DNA of 33,645 nucleotides, taken from NCBI GenBank assembly GCA_030527185.1, contig JAUNBF010000042.1, positions 1 to 33,645 on the forward strand, read 5' to 3'. Of this stretch, positions 8,570 to 16,128 are shown piece by piece. The translations under genes were made by a program, and so were the position numbers. The stretch is from Planctomycetia bacterium (lineage in GTDB: Bacteria > Planctomycetota > Planctomycetia > Pirellulales > Thermoguttaceae). Positions within the stretch are counted from its first letter, which is position 1; each line of letters starts with the position of its first letter. The notes beneath the pieces were generated by a model. The model had not been told where the DNA came from, searched no databases, and saw only the letters and a program-made list of their open reading frames with translations.

Positions 8570-8612
8570 GACGCTACGCTGCTGTTATTTCGTTTTTTAT
8601 AATGGGTGCCAC

Positions 8613-9485
8613 ATGGGAATTTTCGACTCGATAAAAAAATTTTTCGGCCAGGAAAAACTGGATGTCCAAAAACGCTTTGAACTGAAACGAGCGGCAATTT
8701 CCGGCACAATGTCGCGGTTTTACCTGGCAGAAGAACGGGCAACGAAGAAAACGTTCGGTCTGAAAATCGTCGATATGAAAAAGTTGGCGGAAGTGGACCT
8801 CCGTTTCAAAGGAATTAAAAAACCGTTGGAAGGGGAAATGGCGGTTCAGTTCGACCATCCATACATCGTAAAAACGTACGAATATGGTGTAACGACGAAG
8901 GATGAGAACTACCTGCTGATGGAATATCTGGGTGGCGGCGGGCTGAACGTGGCGATTGCGTCGCAGCCGGAACGGTTGGAGGGGAAACGGCTTTATTACC
9001 TCCAACAGGCAGCGGAAGCGATTGCCGCCGTGCATGAAAAAGGGTTCATTCATCGGGATATTTGTCCGCGAAATTTTATTTTGACGCGGGACGGGAAGGT
9101 TTTGAAACTGACCGATTTTGGGCTGACGGTTCCCGCGACGCCACAATTCATGCAGGCTGGCAACCGTACAGGAACGCCGAATTACATGGCTCCCGAACTG
9201 GTGCGCCGCAAGCCGACGAATATTCAGTTGGACGTTTTTGCCTTTGGCGTGACGGCTTATGAGACGATGACGGGGCAACTTCCGTGGGCAAGCGGTACGG
9301 ATGGTCGGGCGGCCTTGTCGCACGATTCGGCACCACGGGATATTACCACCTTGCGTCCGCAGATTCATCCCCTGCTGGCACGGGCGATTCACCAGTGCAT
9401 CGAGCCGGATCAGAGCAAGCGTTTTCCATCCATGCGGGAGTTTCTTCAGTTGGTCTCGACGGTGAAACATGAAGACGTTCGTTGA
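8613..9485 (+). CDS. Small Ser/Thr protein kinase with atypical catalytic loop
   Basis: A 290-residue cytoplasmic kinase with no membrane segment and no C-terminal sensor. The start is the ATG at 8613, because codons further upstream lie in a palindromic repeat. Lys51 (FGLKIVD) matches the ATP-binding lysine. The catalytic loop is HRDICPRN (His147, Asp149, Asn154) and DFG is at 168-170. GTPNYMAPE then gives the activation-segment end. Two deviations are visible: the glycine-rich loop is only SGTMSRF instead of GxGxxG, and the lysine of the usual HRDLKPxN is Cys151. The catalytic Asp and both metal ligands remain, so activity is plausible. The last 17 bases overlap tatD, so the two are probably translated together. 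The substrate is unknown. Confidence 0.86.
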   Translation: MGIFDSIKKFFGQEKLDVQKRFELKRAAISGTMSRFYLAEERATKKTFGLKIVDMKKLAEVDLRFKGIKKPLEGEMAVQFDHPYIVKTYEYGVTTKDENYLLMEYLGGGGLNVAIASQPERLEGKRLYYLQQAAEAIAAVHEKGFIHRDICPRNFILTRDGKVLKLTDFGLTVPATPQFMQAGNRTGTPNYMAPELVRRKPTNIQLDVFAFGVTAYETMTGQLPWASGTDGRAALSHDSAPRDITTLRPQIHPLLARAIHQCIEPDQSKRFPSMREFLQLVSTVKHEDVR

Positions 9486-10287
9486 TACGCACTGCCATCT
9501 GGATGACGAGGCCTTTTCGGACGATTTGTCGGAGGTTCTGGCAGCGTCGTCGGCGGCAGGGGTGGAGAAAATGGTGGTTCCGGGCACGTCGTTGGCATCG
9601 TCGGAGCGATGTGTGGCGTTGTCGGAAGCATTTGCGGAGATTTGGAGTGCGGTGGCGATTCATCCGAATTGTCTGACGGAAGAATTGGAAAAATTTCCCG
9701 AATTATCGCAAAAGGAGACGTTTCTGGAACGGATGTCCACGCTGGCCGCCCACCCGCGAGTTTGTGCCATTGGCGAAACGGGGTTGGATTTGTACTGGCA
9801 AGAGACGCCGTTGGAGATTCAGAAGCGGTTTTTGGCGTGGCATCTGGAATTGGCACGGCAAAAGGAGGTTCCGGTACTCCTGCACTGCCGGGAAGCGGAG
9901 GCGGAGTTGCTGGAAGTCGTCCGTCACGATTTTCAGCGGCATGGTCCTGTCCGGGGGATTCTCCATTCTTTCAGTGGAAACCGGGCATTTTTGGAAGATT
10001 GTCTGGAATTGGGCTTTCTCATCAGTTATTCCGGCTCGGTGACGTACACGAATCGGAAATTCGACGCGCTTCGGGAAACGGTTCCCTATGTTCCTGACGA
10101 CCGACTTTTGGTGGAAACGGACAGCCCGTATCTGATTCCAGTTCCGTTTCGCGGGAAGCGAGAAAAAAATCTCCCTGCTCTGGTGGTTCACACGGCGGAA
10201 TGTCTGGCTGCGCTGCGAACCACTACTCTGGAGGAAATTGCCGAACAAACGACGCGCAATGCCTGCCGATTTTTACGATTGGAGTGA
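9469..10287 (+). CDS. tatD: TatD family metal-dependent deoxyribonuclease
   Basis: A 272-residue TIM-barrel metallohydrolase of the TatD family, cytoplasmic 3'-5' exonucleases acting on DNA (and in some reports RNA) in repair and turnover. Metal ligands and motifs are all present: DTHCHLD (Asp6, His8, His10), IGETGLD (Glu103), LLHCRE (His139), ILHSFSG (His166) and ETDSPYL (Asp218). Length is typical. The ATG lies inside the 3' end of the kinase gene (17-base overlap), which indicates translational coupling. The name comes from an old link with the Tat operon; no Tat genes are nearby. Downstream, a convergent small gene ends 19 bases away. Confidence 0.95.
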   Translation: MKTFVDTHCHLDDEAFSDDLSEVLAASSAAGVEKMVVPGTSLASSERCVALSEAFAEIWSAVAIHPNCLTEELEKFPELSQKETFLERMSTLAAHPRVCAIGETGLDLYWQETPLEIQKRFLAWHLELARQKEVPVLLHCREAEAELLEVVRHDFQRHGPVRGILHSFSGNRAFLEDCLELGFLISYSGSVTYTNRKFDALRETVPYVPDDRLLVETDSPYLIPVPFRGKREKNLPALVVHTAECLAALRTTTLEEIAEQTTRNACRFLRLE

Positions 10288-10306
10288 GAATTCGGGATAG
10301 ATCGCT

Positions 10307-10537
10307 TTACTTTCCACTGGAAAGAGTGTATAATAGAAGGAATCCTCCTACCGCAATGATGCTCCATGCAATGGTGGGCGTCGGGGTAAATTCGCAGGGG
10401 ACGGAAACGTAGGTATTTTCCTGATTCTCCACCGGTTCGGGGCGATTGACTTTCAGGACAAACTTCTTGACGACCAGTCCCTGAACACCGAGAAACAAGA
10501 TGAAAAAGGCGGTAGCCAGCAAACAGGCTTTTTTCAT
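10307..10537 (-). CDS. Small two-helix membrane protein (paralogue A)
   Basis: A 76-residue protein of unknown function. It begins MKKACLL and has one hydrophobic helix at about residues 4-22, a polar loop of about 32 residues containing VPCEFTPTPT, and a second helix at about 56-73. The ATG at 10537 is preceded by GGAG with 7-base spacing. It faces tatD convergently with 19 bases between the stop codons. The first helix carries FILFLGVQGL, matching FLLFVGGQCL in the 92-residue protein at 30054-30332 in an ungapped alignment from the start Met, so the two are probably paralogues. I recall similar short membrane proteins in planctomycete genomes but cannot name a family. Confidence 0.75.
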   Translation of the reverse strand: MKKACLLATAFFILFLGVQGLVVKKFVLKVNRPEPVENQENTYVSVPCEFTPTPTIAWSIIAVGGFLLLYTLSSGK

Positions 10538-10849
10538 GACGATGCTCCGTGACAGACTTCCGTAAAGCGTGATTGTCGGGAGGGTCTCCCGATTTCCGCC
10601 CCCCCTGTTCTTCGGAGCGGGGATTGCGAGGACTTGAATTTTTTTGCGGCAGAAAAGGAAAATGAGCGAAAAATTTTTTCATATTGGAGGGAATTTTTCG
10701 ATTATGCGGCATTTCCCGACAGGAAAGGTGAAAAAAAAGCCACTTTTCCGCGAAAAAAAACTTGAAAGTGTCCAAAAAACGGGTACATTAAGATATACGG
10801 ATAAAAGAAGAAGGAACTTTTTTATATCAACAGAGGATTGGGGTCAGAT
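10538..10849. other. Intergenic region between two divergent genes
   Basis: This 312-bp gap holds a perfect hairpin TCGGGAG-GGT-CTCCCGA at 10576-10592 followed by TTTCC; it could lie in the leader of the minus-strand small gene. A C-run/G-run palindrome is at about 10599-10622. Long A-runs and the promoter at 10762-10789 complete it. No open frame with a ribosome-binding site is seen. Confidence 0.45.
10762..10789 (+). promoter_or_regulatory. Sigma70-like promoter for the 189-residue unknown gene
   Basis: TTGAAA (10762-10767) and TACATT (10784-10789) are separated by 16 bases. The transcript would start near 10796, about 55 nucleotides before the ATG at 10850. Confidence 0.45.
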
Positions 10850-11419
10850 ATGGTTCAGACCAAAAGACATCCCGGTGATGAAGTGGATGCAATGCTGAGA
10901 AACGCGGAACTACGTTGTGAATTGGAACCTTATTACGATGAATCGATTGCACGGCTGCAAGCCACCCGGTTACCGCTTCAAAAAGAGAATGAATATTTGG
11001 AAATGATGTTGGCGTGGGAGACGGCACCGGTTCTTCCGATTGCGCAATGGTTTCATCCCTCGTTGAATCCTTGCGACCCATCGGAGATGACCGATGCGGA
11101 AGTACACGACGCGTTGTGGAAATTGATCCATCTTCTTTACAGCAAACAGTTGGTTCTCGATTTTACGGATCATCTTTCGGATCGGGAGCTTTATCTGCTC
11201 ATTTGTCGGGACATTTTGCCGTCGCGGGAGAAAATGTTGGCTATCCGAAACGGTTATTTGCACTGGGATTGTGCGGGGGTGGGGGAAAGTCAGGAAATCT
11301 GGTTGACGTATTATGCAACGGAAGAAGAACGGATAGTTTGGGAAGAACTTCACGACGAAGCCGCTCCACTCCATTTGGAGCCGCCCTATCCGCGTGATTT
11401 ACCCGGCGACCCGTCGTAA
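10850..11419 (+). CDS. Conserved-looking protein of unknown function, 189 residues
   Basis: A soluble, acidic protein with no signal peptide or membrane segment. I chose the ATG at 10850 (GGGG six bases upstream) over an in-frame TTG at 10838 that touches the AGAGGA motif. Features are a charged helical N-terminus, a central block FTDHLSDRELYLLICRDILP at about residues 105-124, NGYLHWDC further on, and a WLTYYATEEERIVWEEL helix near the end. I have an impression of related proteins in other planctomycetes, with the LSDRELY..I.RDILP..EK block most constant, but know no function. Codon use and composition match the neighbours. It has its own promoter and is separated from the WD40 gene by 240 bp. 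Confidence 0.72.
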   Translation: MVQTKRHPGDEVDAMLRNAELRCELEPYYDESIARLQATRLPLQKENEYLEMMLAWETAPVLPIAQWFHPSLNPCDPSEMTDAEVHDALWKLIHLLYSKQLVLDFTDHLSDRELYLLICRDILPSREKMLAIRNGYLHWDCAGVGESQEIWLTYYATEEERIVWEELHDEAAPLHLEPPYPRDLPGDPS

Positions 11420-11478
11420 GTCATGGAAAATTCAAAGAATTCAGGGAGGATTTTCGAGAAACGGGAGTCCCCCCCCTG

Positions 11479-11506
11479 TTGCGAAGGAGTGGTTTCGGCC
11501 TATAAT
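11479..11506 (+). promoter_or_regulatory. Promoter upstream of the WD40 membrane protein gene
   Basis: TTGCGA (11479-11484) and TATAAT (11501-11506) are separated by 16 bases. Transcription would start near 11513, leaving a leader of about 145 nucleotides before the ATG at 11660. An open frame of 75 codons at 11423-11650 runs across this promoter and is not convincing as a gene. Confidence 0.5.
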
Positions 11507-11659
11507 AAAAAATACAATGAAGATTATTGGAATTTGATACCTATTTCACTTTGTTTTGATTATAAGAATGTCGGGAACGTTGTGACGCACAACTTCCGGG
11601 ACAGAGAATTTGGTGAAATTTTCAGGCAAATCATAGTCACTCTTTTCTAAAAAAATATT

Positions 11660-14050
11660 ATGGCCGATTTTTTTATTCGTGAAAATCCACTGCTGAACCA
11701 AATGCCGAAGGAAAAGGAGACGAATGAAGCTCCGGTTCTCTTAAATTACGACGATTTCGGCTTTCCCGACGAACAGGTGGTTCCTGCCTGGACAATTTTG
11801 GGATGTTTTGTGCGATTTATCACGCTTGGCGGGGTTTTTATCGGAGGATTTCTGTTACTTTGCCTTTTGGGACTCTATTTTTTGGAAGTGACCGCGCCGG
11901 CCCCCAGTGAAGAGAATATTGATTGGGGGGAAAAACCATCTATCGCTAAAAAAGTACGGAAAAACAAGATTTTCACGCTCGATACACATGAGAACTTTGT
12001 AACGTCGGTAGCGATTAGTCCTGATGGGCAATATATGGTGACCGGAGGTGGCAGCTGGGATACCACCACTTCGCGTCTGCCGGAGATGGAGGAAGATACG
12101 TCTGCTCTGTCGATGGAATTGTCCCTTTCGGAAGAGCATTTGGAGGGGATGGCCGAGCAGTCGGAAGAATTTCAGGAAATGCCGAGTAGAAAGGCCGCTT
12201 CTTCACCGCAAACACGACGTGAAAAGGCGTTGGAGTCCCTTCTTGTCTCCGATTCTCCCACACTGCCAACCGATACGCGGCGTTCCTCGTCCGCGTTTTG
12301 GGAAACGGGCGCGGAACGGAAGTATCTGGATGAAGTGGCTCCGGTTCAGGTCGGTTATGAAGATTATCTTCTGTTGGGAAAAAATGCCGTTCGCAGTGTT
12401 GCCGATCGGATGACTTCGGAAGAACGGTCGTCTAAAAGACAGGAGTTGGAAATCGATCCCAGCGTTTTGGTGGGAAATCCAACGGCAGGCAGCGGAGCGG
12501 ATTTGGCTGTTTTGGATCAACTTTCCGAAAGGGTGTTGAGTCGCAGTGGGGATAAAAATTCTTCCCAGGAAGAGCGGATATGGAATGCCACCCGTCCCGG
12601 TTATGAATCGTATCCTCTGGCCATTTGGTCGATGCGGACGTGTCATCCGATGGTCGTTTTCTGGGTACACGATTACCCGATCGTTTCGGTGCAGTTTTCG
12701 CCCGATGGCAAGGAATTTCTCTCGGCAGATTCGGGAGGAACGGTCTTGATGTGGCGGATGGTGGAAGTGGAGGACGGAGGTGTCGTCACGCAATTCGGCA
12801 AAGAATACCATTGGCGAATTGTCCATCGTTTTACGCCGGAAATGCGTCAGAAGGAGAAGATGGGGCGATTGGTTTCGCTGCATCAGGTTCTCTACACCCC
12901 CAGTGGCAAGCAGTTTTTGATTTCCGGCACGGCAGAAGCTCTGGATGAAAGCGGCAATCGTTACGGCGAATGCGGCGTTTTGGTTTTGTGGGACATTGAA
13001 AGTTGGAGCGAAGTTTTGCGGAATCGACCTGCCTCTTCGGTGCGGGATACCTGGTTCTGGACGATTTTTCCTGTTGGCAAATATGGCGACATTCTCTTCA
13101 CCCCGAACGGGAAATACCTTCTGGCCGCGGCGGGGGGCTACAACGCGGGGGTTTACTGGTTTGAAGCGTCCGGGCAAGGCTGGTGTATGGCGAATCTGAA
13201 AAAACAGCGGAAACGGAGGGTGAACAAACGGTACATGGATCCCTCGTCGCTGGTGAAGTCGAATTTGCTGGCGGGGGTGAGCGAACATGAGTATCCCGAT
13301 GCGGAGTCGGTCTCTATTGCGATTTCTCCCGATGGCAAGCGGGTGGTCAGTGCGGACAATCTGGGACGGATTGTTTTCTGGCGATTTTCTCCGAATTTTC
13401 TCAGTGAGGATCGTGGAATTACCTGTTTGAACGCTGTCAGTACGGAGGATGCCGTGACGCGGAATGTCCGTTCGCTTCTCTACTCCCGGAATGGGCAATT
13501 TGTCCTGGTGAACGGTGAGGAGGTGGTATTGTACAACGGTTCCAGTCGGCTCCACGATTATCTGGGAAATCTCCAGATTCGTGACGAGGATGATTCGTTG
13601 TCTATTCCATACAGTATTACGTCCTGGATGTTCAGTGAGGATGAGCGTTACCTACTGGCAGGGTGTGACGACCTTCGGCTTCGGATTTGGCGTATGGACG
13701 AACTTCCGGTGGGAGTTCCTTACCGTCCCACCCCTTCCGAGACGAAAAAAGAAACCCCCACCGATAAAAACGGCAAGTCTTCTCCCCCTCAATCCTCCCC
13801 TTCGGAAGACGGGAAAGCTATAATAAAGGAAGAACCACGCAGTGACGAAGAGGAATTGAAGGATATTGCCCGTTCGGTTCAGGGGGTAATGAGAATCGAT
13901 CCGGCGTTGTTGGAAAAAAAGACGATTGATACTTCCGAAGTAGATCGTCGCCGTCCCGACGTGATTTCCGATCCGATTTCGCATAGTGGAAACCGGTCTC
14001 TGGATACGCATAATCCTTTGGACAAACGGCTGCGTAACCGGGAAGAGTGA
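11660..14050 (+). CDS. Membrane-anchored WD40-repeat protein
   Basis: A 796-residue protein with a cytoplasmic N-terminus of about 45 residues, one membrane helix at about 46-76 (TILGCF to GLYFLEV), and a large domain presumably outside the cytoplasm. WD40-type blades are recognisable as SVAISPDGQYMVTGGG (near 117), VSVQFSPDGKEFLSADSGGTVLMW (near 340), ILFTPNGKYLLAAAGG (near 476), VSIAISPDGKRVVSADNLGRIVFW (near 550) and WMFSEDERYLLAGCDDLRLRIW (near 655). A charged insert of about 200 residues follows the first blade, and the last 110 residues are a Ser/Pro/Lys-rich tail. The beta-propeller probably binds a partner; no enzyme motif is visible. No good ribosome-binding site precedes ATG 11660; ATG 11702 is an alternative. 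recA follows after 53 bases. Confidence 0.82.
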   Translation: MADFFIRENPLLNQMPKEKETNEAPVLLNYDDFGFPDEQVVPAWTILGCFVRFITLGGVFIGGFLLLCLLGLYFLEVTAPAPSEENIDWGEKPSIAKKVRKNKIFTLDTHENFVTSVAISPDGQYMVTGGGSWDTTTSRLPEMEEDTSALSMELSLSEEHLEGMAEQSEEFQEMPSRKAASSPQTRREKALESLLVSDSPTLPTDTRRSSSAFWETGAERKYLDEVAPVQVGYEDYLLLGKNAVRSVADRMTSEERSSKRQELEIDPSVLVGNPTAGSGADLAVLDQLSERVLSRSGDKNSSQEERIWNATRPGYESYPLAIWSMRTCHPMVVFWVHDYPIVSVQFSPDGKEFLSADSGGTVLMWRMVEVEDGGVVTQFGKEYHWRIVHRFTPEMRQKEKMGRLVSLHQVLYTPSGKQFLISGTAEALDESGNRYGECGVLVLWDIESWSEVLRNRPASSVRDTWFWTIFPVGKYGDILFTPNGKYLLAAAGGYNAGVYWFEASGQGWCMANLKKQRKRRVNKRYMDPSSLVKSNLLAGVSEHEYPDAESVSIAISPDGKRVVSADNLGRIVFWRFSPNFLSEDRGITCLNAVSTEDAVTRNVRSLLYSRNGQFVLVNGEEVVLYNGSSRLHDYLGNLQIRDEDDSLSIPYSITSWMFSEDERYLLAGCDDLRLRIWRMDELPVGVPYRPTPSETKKETPTDKNGKSSPPQSSPSEDGKAIIKEEPRSDEEELKDIARSVQGVMRIDPALLEKKTIDTSEVDRRRPDVISDPISHSGNRSLDTHNPLDKRLRNREE

Positions 14051-14103
14051 TTGGAAAAGGGGAACGAATTCACGCCATTTCGAGATAAAAGAAAGGATGC
14101 CTC

Positions 14104-15216
14104 ATGGCTAAAAAAAAGGTAGTTGCGGAAAAAGGGAGTTCTTCCGGTTCCAACAAACTGGAAACGCTGTTGGAAGAAAATCAGGTACTGCGTTCGACGG
14201 TGGCTCAAATTGAGAAAGAATTTGGAACAGGCTCGATCATGGCGTTGGGAGCCAATGTGTCGATGAATGTGGAAGGGATTTCTTCCGGTTGCCTTTCGCT
14301 CGACATGGCGTTGGGCGGAAAAGGGTTCCCACGTGGGCGGGTGATTGAAGTTTTCGGTCCAGAATCGAGTGGAAAAACAACACTCACGCTCCACGTCGTG
14401 GCGGAAGCTCAGAAACAGGGTGGCATTGCGGCATTCATCGACGCGGAACATGCTCTCGATCCCAGTTGGGCGAAAAAACTGGGCGTCGATCTGGAAACGC
14501 TCCTCGTCAGCCAGCCTTCCAGTGGTGAGGAGGCGTTGCACATTGCCGAAATGTTGATTCGCTCCAACGCGGTGGATGTGGTGGTGATTGACTCGGTGGC
14601 GGCATTGGTGCCGAAAAAGGAGTTGGAGGGGGAAATCGGCGATACGCACGTCGGTTTGCAGGCACGTCTGATGAGCCAGTCGTTGCGAAAATTGACCGGC
14701 GTCATCTCCAAAAGCAAGGCAATCGTCATTTTCATCAACCAGATTCGCGACAAAATCGGCGTGATGGGGTACGGCTCGCCCGAAACGACACCGGGTGGAC
14801 GGGCGTTGAAGTTTTACTGCTCCTGCCGGGTGGACGTTCGCCGGATCGGCCAGATTAAGGATGGCGAAAACGTCGTCGGCCAGCGTGTGAAAGCGAAAGT
14901 GGTGAAAAACAAGGTTGCTCCCCCCTTCAAAGTGGCGGAATTCGACATGATGCACGATTCCGGTATCAGCTACGAAGGGGACATCATGGATTTGGGAATG
15001 CACTACAAACTGATTTCCCGCAGCGGCGTCTGGTTCCGTTACGGCGACGTTCAATTAGGGCAAGGCCGTGAAAAAGCCCGCCTTTTCCTGAAAGAGAATC
15101 CAGCCGTGACGCAGGAAATTCGGGAAAAAATCCTGGCCGCCATGAATCCTGAAGACGAAATTCTCCCCGAAGCGTATGACGAAAGCGAACCCGAAGGGGA
15201 AACAATGGATAATTAG
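14104..15216 (+). CDS. recA: Recombinase RecA
   Basis: A 370-residue RecA, the ATP-dependent DNA strand-exchange protein of homologous recombination and the co-protease for LexA-type repressors. Walker A is GPESSGKT at 85-92. [19 protein letters not shown] covers Walker B and the following loop; [23 protein letters not shown] and the L2 region [15 protein letters not shown] are all in place. CSCRVDVRR, where many bacteria have ASVRLDIRR, is a variant I associate with planctomycetes. The C-terminus is acidic as usual. The start is the ATG at 14104, preceded by AAAGGA. No SOS operator of the CTG-N10-CAG or GAAC-N4-GTTC type is visible in the 53-bp upstream gap. It may be expressed with the WD40 gene upstream. 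Confidence 0.98.
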   Translation: MAKKKVVAEKGSSSGSNKLETLLEENQVLRSTVAQIEKEFGTGSIMALGANVSMNVEGISSGCLSLDMALGGKGFPRGRVIEVFGPESSGKTTLTLHVVAEAQKQGGIAAFIDAEHALDPSWAKKLGVDLETLLVSQPSSGEEALHIAEMLIRSNAVDVVVIDSVAALVPKKELEGEIGDTHVGLQARLMSQSLRKLTGVISKSKAIVIFINQIRDKIGVMGYGSPETTPGGRALKFYCSCRVDVRRIGQIKDGENVVGQRVKAKVVKNKVAPPFKVAEFDMMHDSGISYEGDIMDLGMHYKLISRSGVWFRYGDVQLGQGREKARLFLKENPAVTQEIREKILAAMNPEDEILPEAYDESEPEGETMDN

Positions 15217-15273
15217 AAAACTCACTCCATTTTCTAACTTGCGGACTCCCTCTGAACCTGCTAGGTTAGAAAG
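15213..15273 (+). promoter_or_regulatory. Competing hairpins after recA
   Basis: TTAGAAAA (15213-15220, overlapping the recA stop codon) can pair with TTTTCTAA (15230-15237). The same middle segment, TTTCTAAC (15231-15238), is also exactly complementary to GTTAGAAA (15265-15272). The two hairpins exclude each other, as in attenuators, but both stems are short and AT-rich and no T-tract follows. A regulatory role is only a possibility. Confidence 0.3.
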
Positions 15274-15526
15274 TGAAAACGCTATTTGAAAAGTCTTTGG
15301 CCGAGATTACGCGACTCACGGCTAAAGCCGAGAGTGGCTTTCCCGTTAAGACTTCAGCCGTCGTGGGGGGGAAACCTTTCTATAGAAAGAGTTCTCCCCC
15401 CCAGTCCCCCCCTTCCAAAGATTTTTATCCGCGGCTACGCCGCTATTATTTTGTGCCGCCTGTGCGGTTTTTCATTCATTTTTTTTCTTTAACACAGCAC
15501 TACCTTTTTTCAACCCAATCAACAAC
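15217..15526. other. Intergenic region between recA and apt
   Basis: These 310 bp hold the competing hairpins (15213-15273), the second MITE-like copy (15288-15427), then GCGGCTACGCCGC (about 15431-15443, a hairpin also found beside copy 1) and a GCCGCCTGTGCGGT palindrome at about 15457-15470. No gene is supported. No promoter or ribosome-binding site for apt could be identified. Confidence 0.5.
15288..15427 (-). repeat. MITE-like element, copy 2 (about 140 bp, inverted relative to copy 1)
   Basis: The ends are GAAAAGTCTTTGG (15288-15300) and CCAAAGATTTTTA (15415-15427), inverted repeats with one internal mismatch. On the minus strand the sequence aligns end to end with 8311-8451, including GGAGAACTCTTTC, a 4-base loop (TATA here, TTCA in copy 1) and GAAAGGTTTCC. 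The right half is more diverged. It lies about 100 bases before apt. Confidence 0.72.
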
Positions 15527-16060
15527 ATGACGAAAATCAACCTGAAAGAAACCATTTGCAGCATTCCCGATTTTCCCAAACCGGGGATTATTTTCCGTGA
15601 CATCACCACGCTGATTCAGTCGAAAGAGGCTTTTGCGGAAGCGTGTCGGCAACTGGAAGAAAACGTGCGTTCCCTGGAACCAGACGTGATTGCCGCGCCG
15701 GAAGCTCGCGGATTCCTCTTTGCCGCACCGATGGCCGTGACGTTGGGCTGTGGCCTGGTTCCGATTCGCAAGCCGGGAAAGTTGCCCCGCAAAGTCCTTT
15801 CGCAAGACTACGAACTGGAATACGGCACCGATACGCTGACGATTCATGAAGACGCTATTTTGCCGGGTCAAAAAGTGGTCATTGTCGACGACCTTCTGGC
15901 GACGGGCGGAACGGTGGAAGCGTGCCGGAAACTGGTGGAAAAGGCAGGTGGCGAAGTGGTGGGATACGCTTTTGTGATGGAACTTTCCACGGAATGCCAG
16001 GGAAGAGTACGTCTCGAAGCGGACGGAAAAGTCCCGGTGATTTCCCTCTTTGAATTTTAA
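15527..16060 (+). CDS. apt: Adenine phosphoribosyltransferase
   Basis: A 177-residue cytoplasmic purine-salvage enzyme that joins adenine to PRPP, giving AMP and pyrophosphate. Diagnostic stretches are IPDFPKPGIIFRDITTLI at 13-30, APEARGFLFAAPMA at 57-70, RKPGKLP at 81-87, and the PRPP-binding loop VVIVDDLLATGGT at 117-129. Length is normal. The ATG at 15527 lacks a Shine-Dalgarno sequence (the upstream bases are CAACCCAATCAACAAC), so initiation may be SD-independent or leaderless. A convergent minus-strand operon ends just downstream. Confidence 0.96.
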   Translation: MTKINLKETICSIPDFPKPGIIFRDITTLIQSKEAFAEACRQLEENVRSLEPDVIAAPEARGFLFAAPMAVTLGCGLVPIRKPGKLPRKVLSQDYELEYGTDTLTIHEDAILPGQKVVIVDDLLATGGTVEACRKLVEKAGGEVVGYAFVMELSTECQGRVRLEADGKVPVISLFEF

Positions 16061-16071
16061 GCGTTGACCAT

Positions 16072-16100
16072 AAAAAAAGCGGTGTCGCGAAACACCGCTT
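16072..16100 (-). terminator. Intrinsic terminator of the apbE-to-serS operon
   Basis: A perfect 9-bp stem, AAGCGGTGT (16077-16085) and ACACCGCTT (16092-16100), encloses a CGCGAA loop. On the minus strand it is followed by a run of seven T residues (from 16078 down to 16072). It lies 28 bases after the serS stop. On the plus strand no T-run follows, so it serves apt less well. Confidence 0.82.
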
Positions 16101-16128
16101 GGGAGGAAATGGCCGCTGAAATGGCGTT

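Larger units (their letters stand above)
8255..8612. other. Repeat-rich intergenic region after accD
   Basis: This 358-bp gap has no gene. In order it contains a nearly uninterrupted homopurine run at about 8258-8293, a short hairpin (CCGCGTAGCGG, about 8293-8303), a 141-bp inverted-repeat element (8311-8451), an 88-bp palindromic element (8482-8569), and a TATAAT box (8598-8603) nine bases before the kinase start. In-frame codons upstream of the kinase ATG run straight through the palindromic element and are not coding. Confidence 0.6.

Noticed and set aside
11423..11650. Plus-strand open frame of 75 codons before the WD40 gene
   Set aside because: It spans a good promoter, begins four bases after another gene's stop with no ribosome-binding site, and has no recognisable features.
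12203..13555. Minus-strand open frame of 450 codons opposite the WD40 gene
   Set aside because: Shadow frame; the plus strand has clear WD40 repeats over the same interval.
14051..14103. Possible SOS operator before recA (GAACGAATTC)
   Set aside because: It matches neither GAAC-N4-GTTC nor CTG-N10-CAG; a short palindrome of this kind is expected by chance.
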